The notes beneath the pieces were generated by a model. The model saw only the letters and a program-made list of their open reading frames with translations, had not been told where the DNA came from and made no database searches. Positions 32,895 to 40,663 of a DNA stretch of 44,820 bases are shown in pieces (the stretch's first letter is position 1; the number at the start of each line of letters is the position of its first letter). Both the position numbers and the translations under genes were made by a program. This DNA comes from Candidatus Solibacter sp. Its GTDB lineage: Bacteria > Acidobacteriota > Terriglobia > Bryobacterales > Bryobacteraceae. The DNA is taken from NCBI GenBank assembly GCA_025361425.1, contig JANYAH010000082.1, forward strand, positions 1 to 44,820. The letters are read 5' to 3'.

Positions 32895-35800
32895 TTAGAA
32901 GTTCAAGCGCAGCGAAAACTGAATCTGCCGGTTCGTCCCAATACCAATCTGGTTCGACACGGTCGATGTCAGCACCCCGAAGTTCCCGCCCGCCGTGCCT
33001 GGCGCAAACGCCACCCCAGGCTGGATCCCACTCGCTCCCGGTCCCGCCGGCAGACCCGCCGACAGCCGCAGGTTCTCCGGGCGGGAGAAGTTTGCATGAT
33101 TGAAAATGTTGTAAAGCTCCGACCGGAACTCCAGGTTCTTTCCTTCTCCCACGCGGAACTTCTTGCTCAACGTGATATCGAACTGCTGCAATCCAGGCCC
33201 GCTCAAGCGGTTGCGCGAAGAGTTGCCGAACGTCCCCGCCGCCGGTATCGAAAACGCCGCCGGATTCAGCCAGTTCAGCCCATTCTTTAGGTACGGGTCC
33301 ACCCCCGCCACTGCGTCCGGACGCCGCACGTTGCGGCTGTTGCCGCCGCCCAGCGTGTTGACCACCGGCTCCGTCACCACCGTGCCGTTGACCACTACCG
33401 GGTTGGCGTAAATGCTGCCATCTCGCTTATCGCGATACGCCAGGTCGGGACGCGTGATCAGCACGTCGATCGGCACGCCGGTGCGCACATTCACCACGCC
33501 GCCCAGTTGCCAGCCTCCCAACAACAGGTCCATCGCTGCCGGTGCGTCCTTCATGAGCTTCTTGCCTTTGCCGACGGGCAGGTCGTACAGCGCCGTCATG
33601 TTGAAGCTGTGACGGATGTCGAAGTTGTTGCTGCCGCGGTCGGCCGCGAAGTTGAACGGGTTACCCGCCGTATTGGCTTCGTTGCTCCCTCCCGAATCGC
33701 CGATGCCGTGCGCCCAACCGTACTGCGCGCCCAGCGAGAGGCCAGAGCTGTAACGGCGGTTTAACGTGATCTGCATCGAATTGTAATTATCCGTGCCGCC
33801 GCTGGTCTTGTAATCGATTTCCGCGAAACGGTTGCCGAACTCGCGCACCGCCGAGCCCACGCCGGTCGCCGCATTCATCGTCGTGCCTATGATCTTGTTG
33901 GTGATGCTCCGCAGGAAGAGATTGCGGCCCTGGCTGCCCACATACGCCACCGTGAGCACGGCATTTCCCGGAATCGCCTGCTGCACCGACGCCGTGTACG
34001 AGAGAACTTTTTCCGGCAGCGTGTAGCCGGGGGCGTACGCGCGCGGCTGATACCCGAGGTTCAAGTCGTTGACGTTGTAGGTCTGGAAAATCGTGCTCAC
34101 GTCGAACGGATAGGCCAGTTGCGCCCCGGAGGTGATGGTGCGGCCGATGCGGTCGTTGGCCGAAGGCTGTATCTGATCCTCGGTCTGCCCTGGGCCGTAA
34201 TAGTAGCCGCCGCCAATGCGAAACACCGTCTGATTCTTGAAGGCTTCCGGTGACCAGCTGAACGCCAGCCGCGGACCGAAATTCTTCGGGGAAGATTTGT
34301 ACCACGCCGCGGAGCCGCCGGCCACAATGTCGCCCTTGGCCATATCGAATACCACGCTCTTCTTGTTCACATCGTGAATCGGCCGGTAGTATTCGTAGCG
34401 CAGCCCGTAACTCATGGTGAGGGTGGGGAGCAGCTTGAACTCATCCTGTGCGTATAGAATGTACAGATTCTGCCGGAGGTGCGCCTTGCCGGAGAGGCCC
34501 GTGAACGGGCTCTTGGCGCTCAAATCGCCGTTGAACGCCATCGAGGAGGGCGTATTAGTCAGAAATGCCGCCACGCTGCCGAAGGAGTAGGTGGTTCCGC
34601 CCAACTGGTCGTTGAACAGCGTCAGCATGCGCAACTCGCCGCCGAACTTCAGGTTGTGATTGCCGCGCACCACGCTCAGGCTGTCCAGAATCGAGGTCGA
34701 ATAGTTGGTGTAGGGCGCGCCCCGGCCGTTGAACGAACTGCTCAGCCGGATCAGGCCGGTCGGTATCGCGATGCCCGCGTTGCCGCTCTGTCCGGCGATT
34801 CCGCCCAGCGCCACGCTGCCGCTCAAGTTCAGAGTCACGCCATTCAGATTCGCGTTCGGGCTCGGACCAGGAACGCCCGCCACCCGCGTCTTGGCTCCGT
34901 TGTAACCGAACTTGGTTTCGTTGATCACCGTCGGCGTCAGCATCTGGCTGAAGCTGGCCACCGCGTTCTGCGGCACGGTGGTCGTGTTGTACTGGCTGAG
35001 CGTGGAATTCTGCGTTTGGGAAGACACGCCCTGGTCCCGGAAGTAGCGCGCGTAGAGGCGGTATTTCGAGCTCAGGTTGTAATCGAAGCGGATGCCCCCG
35101 GCATTCTCACCCACATACGCGGGGGCCGAGATGTTGACAATGTCCAACAACGGGTCTGCCGAACCGAACTGCCCCACCGGGAACGCGCCCAGCAGCGGCC
35201 GTATGGCGGGCGCGATGCAGTTGGCGGTAGTCCCGCCCACGCAATCCGGACGGGCGCGCACGGCCGCGCTCAGAGTGCTCTCCACAATCGGCGATGCCGT
35301 CTTCTGCCGCAGTCCCTCAAAGCTGGCGAAGAAGAACGCCTTCTCTTTCACAATCGGCCCACCGAACGAACCGCCGAACTGGTTCAGGCGAAGTTCGCTC
35401 TTAGTGGCGCCGTCAAAAAAGTTGCGCGCATCCAGCGCGTCATTGCGGATGTATTCGAACGCCGAGCCGTGATAGTTGTTGGAACCAGACTTGGTGACGA
35501 AGCTGATCTGGCCGCCGGTGCCGGTGCCATATTCCGCCGGATAGTTGCTGCTGTCCACACGGAATTCCTGCACGTTCTCGAGGCTCTGTTCCAGCCGGAA
35601 CAGCGACGTGCTTTCCCCGTTCAGGTTGCCCGGCGAACTGTCGATGATCGAAGAGCCTTCCACCCCGTCGAAGCGGATCACATTCTGTTGGTTTGACCGG
35701 CCGCTGAAGCGGATGTTGTCGAAGCTGCCGCTGCCGTTGTTCACCGCGCCCGGGGCCAAGAGGTAAAGCTGGGAAACCTGACGCCCGTTGAGCGGCAATT

Positions 35801-36230
35801 CCGCCACTTCACGGGTGGAAACGTTGGCGCCGATGCGCGCCGAACTCACGTCCACCGTGACCAGTTCCCCGCCGGCCACATTCACTTCGGTAGTCATCGA
35901 CGATGGCGAGAGCGTGATGTTCAGCGTCCGCTCCTGACCCACTTGCAGGCTGATGCCCTGGAACTCCGCCGTCGCCATTCCCGGTGCCATCGCCATCAGC
36001 GAATAGACGGAAGGCTGCAGTTGAGGTGCCAGGTACACACCGTGCTCATCGGTGCTGATCTTCCGGACCTGCCCGGTCTTTTCGTTTTTCACCGCGACGG
36101 ACGCCGCCGGGATGACGGCTCCCGTCGCGTCCGTTACGGTACCCGTCATGCGGGCTGCGTCGGTTTGTGAAAACATCAGGGGCAAAGTCATCGCCCCCAG
36201 CAGCGTAAAACGCAGAACTTTAATTAGCAT
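32895..36230 (-). CDS. Oar-like TonB-dependent receptor with carboxypeptidase-regulatory domain
   Basis: 1111 residues. A Sec signal peptide (KVLRFTLLGAMTLPLMFSQ) precedes a carboxypeptidase-regulatory-like domain (about 26-110, MTGTVTDATGAVIPAASV), a plug (about 115-250, with VAELPLNGRQVSQLYLLAPG and QISFVTKSGSNNYHG) and a beta barrel ending in QFSLRLNF with the terminal aromatic residue. Unlike the receptor at 6121, it directly follows its own TonB-type gene (93-nt gap), so the two likely form a dedicated uptake pair. The ligand is unknown; no carbohydrate enzymes adjoin it. Confidence 0.92.
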   Translation of the reverse strand: MLIKVLRFTLLGAMTLPLMFSQTDAARMTGTVTDATGAVIPAASVAVKNEKTGQVRKISTDEHGVYLAPQLQPSVYSLMAMAPGMATAEFQGISLQVGQERTLNITLSPSSMTTEVNVAGGELVTVDVSSARIGANVSTREVAELPLNGRQVSQLYLLAPGAVNNGSGSFDNIRFSGRSNQQNVIRFDGVEGSSIIDSSPGNLNGESTSLFRLEQSLENVQEFRVDSSNYPAEYGTGTGGQISFVTKSGSNNYHGSAFEYIRNDALDARNFFDGATKSELRLNQFGGSFGGPIVKEKAFFFASFEGLRQKTASPIVESTLSAAVRARPDCVGGTTANCIAPAIRPLLGAFPVGQFGSADPLLDIVNISAPAYVGENAGGIRFDYNLSSKYRLYARYFRDQGVSSQTQNSTLSQYNTTTVPQNAVASFSQMLTPTVINETKFGYNGAKTRVAGVPGPSPNANLNGVTLNLSGSVALGGIAGQSGNAGIAIPTGLIRLSSSFNGRGAPYTNYSTSILDSLSVVRGNHNLKFGGELRMLTLFNDQLGGTTYSFGSVAAFLTNTPSSMAFNGDLSAKSPFTGLSGKAHLRQNLYILYAQDEFKLLPTLTMSYGLRYEYYRPIHDVNKKSVVFDMAKGDIVAGGSAAWYKSSPKNFGPRLAFSWSPEAFKNQTVFRIGGGYYYGPGQTEDQIQPSANDRIGRTITSGAQLAYPFDVSTIFQTYNVNDLNLGYQPRAYAPGYTLPEKVLSYTASVQQAIPGNAVLTVAYVGSQGRNLFLRSITNKIIGTTMNAATGVGSAVREFGNRFAEIDYKTSGGTDNYNSMQITLNRRYSSGLSLGAQYGWAHGIGDSGGSNEANTAGNPFNFAADRGSNNFDIRHSFNMTALYDLPVGKGKKLMKDAPAAMDLLLGGWQLGGVVNVRTGVPIDVLITRPDLAYRDKRDGSIYANPVVVNGTVVTEPVVNTLGGGNSRNVRRPDAVAGVDPYLKNGLNWLNPAAFSIPAAGTFGNSSRNRLSGPGLQQFDITLSKKFRVGEGKNLEFRSELYNIFNHANFSRPENLRLSAGLPAGPGASGIQPGVAFAPGTAGGNFGVLTSTVSNQIGIGTNRQIQFSLRLNF

Positions 36231-36323
36231 TCCGCTTCAAGGTAGCGGAGCCAGGTTACAACCAGATAAATTCCAGATGAAGATATCGTCGTCGGGCATG
36301 CCCCCGGCTGGACGCCTCCGCCC

Positions 36324-37982
36324 TCAACGGTTGGGCGCAAAGTTGAATTGCAGGACGATTTCGGCGGGCACCGCATGGCCGTTAAACTGCGCCGGTTGAA
36401 ATTTCCATCGCCGCGCTGCCTCTGTAGCCGCATCGCGCAACAGTTGGTGCAAGCCAGGTTTCGCCACCGCTTCAGCCTTCACCACGCTGCCCGATGCGTC
36501 CACGGATACTTTGACATCCACCGCCATGGCGGTCCACAGCCTTCCTCTCAGCAGTGCGGGAACACTCGGGACCACCTGATGGATTGCCACCGGAGGGTGC
36601 GCTTCGACCGATAGAAGGGGCCGTTCCACTTGCGGAATCCCCTTGGCCGCGGAATCCACCGGTGCTGACAAGGAAACCGGCGGCTCACGCAGCAAGGAGA
36701 GAGTTCCACTGTTGACCGGGATGGCACCGATGACTGGTGGAGGCTCTGCAATGCGCAGGGGCGCCGCCGTGGCGGTGTCCGGGTTCTTCACCTGTTTGAA
36801 TTCCCTGAGTTCCCGGCGGGGCGCCGTCCCGCTGAAAACTGGGGGCGGAGGCCGTTCACCGGTTTTTGAATTACCCTTCTGCGCACTGGTCAGGCTCGCC
36901 CGGCTCTCCCCGATTCCCGACAGTACCACCGTAAGAGACTCCCGGGTCACCTCTTCGCCGGCAACTACATTCAACTGAAATCGCACCTGGTCCTCAGATG
37001 CTGCGTAGACAACTCTGCCGGCGCGCAACTCCTCGGCAGTCAACGGTACATCGCGGCTCACCTTGCTGCCCCGCACCAGCAACATGCCGAAACTAGCCTT
37101 AGAGATCGCAGCCGCGTTGCCGTCCCACGAAACCAAAAGGTCACTACCGCGCTTCTCGACAGTCAGCCCGAGCGGTGTTTTCACTTCAACTCGAGTTACC
37201 GCTGCCGGCTGCGGCGCCCGCGAATTGGAGCCGCGCCTGAAAAACAGAAACGCGCCCACTAACAGAGCAGCGCCCACTAACAGAGCAGCGCCTACTACCG
37301 CCGTTAGCGCGAGCGCCAACCTCCGCCGGCCCGTTCCCTGTCTAGCCACTGGTTTCGCCGCTATCGAATCCTGCCCGTGGTCAGCCGGCGATTCCGCAAC
37401 AGCTGCGGACGCCGCCCCTTCGGAAATGCCACCCACTATCTCGTCCGCCGGGGACGCGATTCGAATGTTTGACCGCCGTCGCCGCTCGGCGACCGCAAGC
37501 TCCTCCGCGTCGAAGGGGAACAGCATCAACGGCCAATCGAAAAGCTCGCGTTCGCCCCAAAAACAAAAGCGTGCATCGCCGATGCCCGATTCCCCGGTTT
37601 CGATCAGCAGAAACACGGAGCTGGGATGACGGAACAAGCTTTCGGCCAAAGCTTTGTCCACATCCAGCATCGAAGCCGTGCCAATCGGAGTCGTCCGGTA
37701 GAAGCCGACTACGTCCCCGCGCATGCTGGCGGACGCCACCACTACCGAGGCGGCATCCAGTGTCTGCAACGCCTCGGAACCTAGAATCCTCGCGATCCCC
37801 GGCTTGGGTGTATCGCCAGTGAGTAATCCGCACCCCGACAGTACGCCCGCGTCTTTCTCTGAGTCCTGAATCTGCTTCCCGATCCTACTTACGACTTCAA
37901 GACTAAGGTGGACCTGAACTGGCGAGTTGGAAAAACCCCATGTGTAGAAATCCGGAATTGGCTGGTGCGTGGCGGCCGACAT
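36324..37982 (-). CDS. TonB-type energy transducer with degenerate MPN/JAB-like head and Fn3-like domain
   Basis: 552 residues from ATG 37982; the upstream extension has no similarity. Residues 1-165 look like a JAB/MPN fold: CGLLTGD, VVGFYRTTPIG and HPSSVFLLIE match the GLLLG, VVGWYHSHP and VFLLI blocks of that family, but the metal-binding histidines are replaced (Y95, R96, T97), so it should be inactive. A Lys/Arg-rich linker leads to one membrane span (221-248), a fibronectin-III-like domain (about 264-355), a proline-rich stretch and a C-terminal TonB domain (about 470-548, DVKVSVDASGSVVKAEAV, RRWKFQP). Topology: head in the cytoplasm, TonB in the periplasm. It is followed by its likely cognate receptor. 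Confidence 0.8.
   Translation of the reverse strand: MSAATHQPIPDFYTWGFSNSPVQVHLSLEVVSRIGKQIQDSEKDAGVLSGCGLLTGDTPKPGIARILGSEALQTLDAASVVVASASMRGDVVGFYRTTPIGTASMLDVDKALAESLFRHPSSVFLLIETGESGIGDARFCFWGERELFDWPLMLFPFDAEELAVAERRRRSNIRIASPADEIVGGISEGAASAAVAESPADHGQDSIAAKPVARQGTGRRRLALALTAVVGAALLVGAALLVGAFLFFRRGSNSRAPQPAAVTRVEVKTPLGLTVEKRGSDLLVSWDGNAAAISKASFGMLLVRGSKVSRDVPLTAEELRAGRVVYAASEDQVRFQLNVVAGEEVTRESLTVVLSGIGESRASLTSAQKGNSKTGERPPPPVFSGTAPRRELREFKQVKNPDTATAAPLRIAEPPPVIGAIPVNSGTLSLLREPPVSLSAPVDSAAKGIPQVERPLLSVEAHPPVAIHQVVPSVPALLRGRLWTAMAVDVKVSVDASGSVVKAEAVAKPGLHQLLRDAATEAARRWKFQPAQFNGHAVPAEIVLQFNFAPNR
37252..37287 (+). repeat. 18-bp tandem repeat within the TonB membrane span
   Basis: GCGCCCACTAACAGAGCA is present twice in direct tandem (37252-37269 and 37270-37287). 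On the coding strand each unit adds six hydrophobic residues, giving the doubled GAALLVGAALLVGAF in the membrane helix. Loss or gain of a unit keeps the frame and changes helix length by six residues. Confidence 0.85.
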
Positions 37983-38118
37983 TAAAGGTATCTTTCCTGA
38001 GTACACGTTCGAACCCGGGAATCCGTGACCGAATGAGTTTAGGCTACAGTACCTCTTGGGGTGAAACAAGAAGAATATTGTGTATTTCAGAAGTACCGTA
38101 AGTACTGGAACGGCGGTT
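37983..38118. promoter_or_regulatory. Upstream region of the TonB operon
   Basis: 136 nt without a gene. AGTAC (38092-38096) and GTACT (38102-38106) form a small palindrome around CGTAA. On the minus strand AGGAA lies about 12 nt before ATG 37982. The promoter of the five-gene envelope operon should be here, but I cannot point to convincing -35/-10 boxes. Confidence 0.3.
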
Positions 38119-38499
38119 CTACCGCGGGCGCACGGCCGCTTTCTCCCTCTCGCCAAGGCTTTCCGCGTAGCCCTTCATATCCGCCGCGGACACCGTGACC
38201 AGATCCTTCTCCATGTCCTCGCCCGTCTCCACCAGCCGCCGCAGATGCATCGCACCCAGGCGGCAACACCACGGGTCGTCCACTTTACGGCCAACCTCTC
38301 CGGACACCCGCAACAAATCGGCATGAGGCAGCGCGATGGTTTTTTCCGCGCGCCCCCCGTTTTCATCCACCAGGATGAACTTCACATCCACCGTGTCCGC
38401 GTGGCGCAGCGAGATCGCGGTCTGCATCCACTTGAACAGGATCTGGAACTTGCGGCCAAACGGATCGGGTCCGGCTTCGAACTGGCGAAAATTCTCCAT
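38119..38499 (-). CDS. Conserved hypothetical protein
   Basis: 126 residues starting MENFRQFEAGPDPFGRKFQI. The sequence is soluble, without signal peptide, with segments WMQTAISLRHADTVDVKFIL, PWCCRLGAMHLRRLVETGED and MEKDLVTVSAADM. I recognise its style from Acidobacteria but no domain or function. On the minus strand a TAAAAT box (38513-38508) lies eight bases before ATG 38499, overlapping a -10 box for the opposite gene. Confidence 0.75.
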   Translation of the reverse strand: MENFRQFEAGPDPFGRKFQILFKWMQTAISLRHADTVDVKFILVDENGGRAEKTIALPHADLLRVSGEVGRKVDDPWCCRLGAMHLRRLVETGEDMEKDLVTVSAADMKGYAESLGEREKAAVRPR

Positions 38500-38507
38500 G
38501 CCTAATT

Positions 38508-38517
38508 ATTTTACAAT
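38508..38517. promoter_or_regulatory. Overlapping divergent -10 boxes
   Basis: The ten bases ATTTTACAAT contain TAAAAT on the minus strand (38513-38508, for the hypothetical gene) and TACAAT on the plus strand (38512-38517, for the alcohol dehydrogenase). The starts are only 36 bp apart. If both are real, RNA polymerase can use only one at a time. Confidence 0.4.
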
Positions 38518-38535
38518 GGCTGTAGGAAACCCATA

Positions 38536-39564
38536 GTGCTGGTAGCTAAACTCATTGCGCAACGCCAATTCCATCTGACCGAAGAATCAATCGAAAACCC
38601 AGGCCCCGGCGAAGTCCAGGTGCGGGTCAATGCCGTCGGTATCTGCGGCAGCGATCTGCATTCCTATTCCGAAGGCGCGGTGGGCGACACCCCCTGCGAA
38701 TACCCCATGGTGCTGGGCCACGAACCGGCCGGCACCCTGGTCAAGACCGGCACCGGTGTCACAGGCTGGCACCCCGGCGACCGCGCCGCGCTCGAACCGG
38801 CGCTCTACTGCTACCACTGCGAGTTCTGCCGCTCCGGCCATCACAACGTCTGCGCGAATATCCGCTTTCTCAGCAACCCAGGCACTCCCGGATTCTTCCG
38901 TGAGTTCGTCAATCTGCCGGTCGCGAACCTGCTCGCCATCCCGCCGGACCTCCCGCTCGAACTCGCCACAATTGTCGAGCCCCTAGCCGTGGCCATGCAC
39001 TCCATGCGGTTCGCCGCCGTCCAACCCGGCGAAACTGTCGCCGTCTTCGGCGCCGGACCCATCGGATTGCTCACCATCGCCTGCCTCAAAGTGGCCGGTG
39101 CCGGCCGCATCTGGGCCATCGACCCCGTGCCTCATCGCCGCCAACTCGCCCACCACATGGGCGCCCACGCGACGCTAGACCCCGGCCAGATCGACCCCGC
39201 GCGCCAGATCCTGGCCGACACCGCCAACCGCGGCGTGGATTGCGCCATCGATTGTGCCGCCAAGGAAAACACCACCAATGCCGCCATTCGCGCCGCCCGC
39301 AACGCCGGCCGAGTCGTCCTCACCGGCATTCACTCCGCCGCCCTGGTGCCCTTCGAAGTCTCCCCCATGCGCCGCAAGGAACTCGCCATCTTCAATGTGC
39401 GCCGCTCAAACCACGAAGCCCACGAGGCGCTCGCGTTGCTCACCGCACACATGGCATGGTTCGCCCCCCTGTTAACCCACACCCGCCCCCTCCATGGGAT
39501 CGCCGATGCCTTTACCCTCACCGAGCACTACGCCGACGGCGTCGGTAAAATGGTGATCGTGTAG
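38536..39564 (+). CDS. Zinc-dependent medium-chain alcohol/polyol dehydrogenase
   Basis: 342 residues from GTG 38536, preceded by TAGGAAA. Catalytic zinc ligands are C37 in GICGSDLH and H62/E63 in LGHEPAG; the structural zinc cysteines are C92, C95, C98 and C106 in YCYHCEFCRSGHHNVC. The NAD(P)-binding loop is VFGAGPIGLLTIA. This pattern fits sorbitol, threonine or similar polyol dehydrogenases of the MDR superfamily. No sugar genes adjoin it, so the substrate is open. Confidence 0.93.
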   Translation: MLVAKLIAQRQFHLTEESIENPGPGEVQVRVNAVGICGSDLHSYSEGAVGDTPCEYPMVLGHEPAGTLVKTGTGVTGWHPGDRAALEPALYCYHCEFCRSGHHNVCANIRFLSNPGTPGFFREFVNLPVANLLAIPPDLPLELATIVEPLAVAMHSMRFAAVQPGETVAVFGAGPIGLLTIACLKVAGAGRIWAIDPVPHRRQLAHHMGAHATLDPGQIDPARQILADTANRGVDCAIDCAAKENTTNAAIRAARNAGRVVLTGIHSAALVPFEVSPMRRKELAIFNVRRSNHEAHEALALLTAHMAWFAPLLTHTRPLHGIADAFTLTEHYADGVGKMVIV

Positions 39565-39653
39565 CCACCGAATGAGACTTCGCCTGGATGCCCGGCGCAC
39601 CCCGGCCGGCGCACTGCTCATACCAATGTGAATAGAGGGATTAGGACTACAAA

Positions 39654-40535
39654 TTATGGATGTTTGTATGACTCATGGGGCGCCGGCTCCACGTGCACCA
39701 GCACGTCGGCTACCCAATTCAGCCGTGCCAGTATGTTCAGTTGCACCTCATGCGCCAGTTGATGCGACTGCCGCACCGTCATCTCCGAGTCCACCTCCAG
39801 GTGTAGATCGACGTGATACTTGAAACCCGTCTTGCGCGCGAAGCACTTCTCCACGCCGCGCACTCCCTGCACGCCGAACGCCGCCTCCCGGATCTGCCCG
39901 ATCAGCCGCGGGTGGGGCATCGTGTCCATCAGTTGCAGCACCGTCTCGCGCGCCACCCGTATACCGGCTGAAATCACGATCAGCCCCACCACGAACCCTC
40001 CGTAGCGGTCCGCCTCGGCGAAGCGCACGCGGTCCATCAGTGTCAGCCCCACGGCGATCAGTGCGGCAATCGCCGAGACGGTATCCATCGCATCGTTCCA
40101 CGCATCGGCGATCAGTGCATCGCTCTGTAGTTTCCTTCCGTAGTGGAATTTCAACCTGGCCAGGCCGGTCTTGGCGGCCAGCGAGATGCCGAGCGGCCAG
40201 ATGACGAACGCGGCCAGCGGTTGGTGCGGTTGGCCCACCAGGCGGATGGAGTTCCAGGAGATCAGCGCCCCACTCACCATCAGCACCAGCCCGATCAGCA
40301 GGCCGGTCAACGTTTCCAGACGGCCATGGCCGTACGGATGATCGTCATCGGCGGGCTTCGCGGCCAGCGTCAGTCCGAAGAGCACAAAACCCGAGGCGAT
40401 CACATCCGCCGCCGATTCCAACCCGTCCGCCACCACCGCGGTCGAGTGCCCGGACGTTCCAGCTGCGATCTTGATGACGGCCAGCGCGCCAGAAACCAAC
40501 ATCCCGGTGGCGGCCACCCGTTGCCCAACTTGCAT
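39654..40535 (-). CDS. Cation diffusion facilitator metal exporter with a His-free transport site
   Basis: 293 residues, six membrane helices and a C-terminal cytoplasmic ferredoxin-like domain (about 205-290). In helix 2 the metal site reads E40-x3-D44 (GLESAAD), and in helix 5 N147-x3-D151 (AWNDAMD). Zinc-exporting CDFs have His/Asp here; a His-free N/D/E site is closer to manganese or iron exporters. The loop DDDHPYGHGR (63-72) is conserved. The protein should export a divalent metal in exchange for protons. ATG 40535 directly abuts the stop of a 40-codon open frame. Confidence 0.9.
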   Translation of the reverse strand: MQVGQRVAATGMLVSGALAVIKIAAGTSGHSTAVVADGLESAADVIASGFVLFGLTLAAKPADDDHPYGHGRLETLTGLLIGLVLMVSGALISWNSIRLVGQPHQPLAAFVIWPLGISLAAKTGLARLKFHYGRKLQSDALIADAWNDAMDTVSAIAALIAVGLTLMDRVRFAEADRYGGFVVGLIVISAGIRVARETVLQLMDTMPHPRLIGQIREAAFGVQGVRGVEKCFARKTGFKYHVDLHLEVDSEMTVRQSHQLAHEVQLNILARLNWVADVLVHVEPAPHESYKHP

Positions 40536-40658
40536 TTAGTTTGCCGGCTCCTGGCTGGTTTCGCTCGCGCCGAGCGGGTCCATGGGCACTCGCGCGCACC
40601 GGGCAGCCAGCCCCACAGCTTCTGCAGTGTCCGCAGCTATGGGTAATCGATGTGGCAT
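40536..40658 (-). CDS. Possible 40-residue leader peptide between aceE and the CDF gene
   Basis: ATG 40658 opens a 40-codon frame that ends at TAA 40536-40538, touching ATG 40535 of the CDF gene. It begins six bases after the aceE stop (40664). No similarity, signal or ribosome site is seen. The junction would couple translation to the CDF gene, but a chance frame is as likely. Confidence 0.2.
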   Translation of the reverse strand: MPHRLPIAADTAEAVGLAARCARVPMDPLGASETSQEPAN

Positions 40659-40663
40659 TGACC

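Noticed and set aside
34479-35696. Plus-strand open frame antisense to the second TonB receptor
   Set aside because: It has no domain and no ribosome site; explained by codon bias of the receptor gene.
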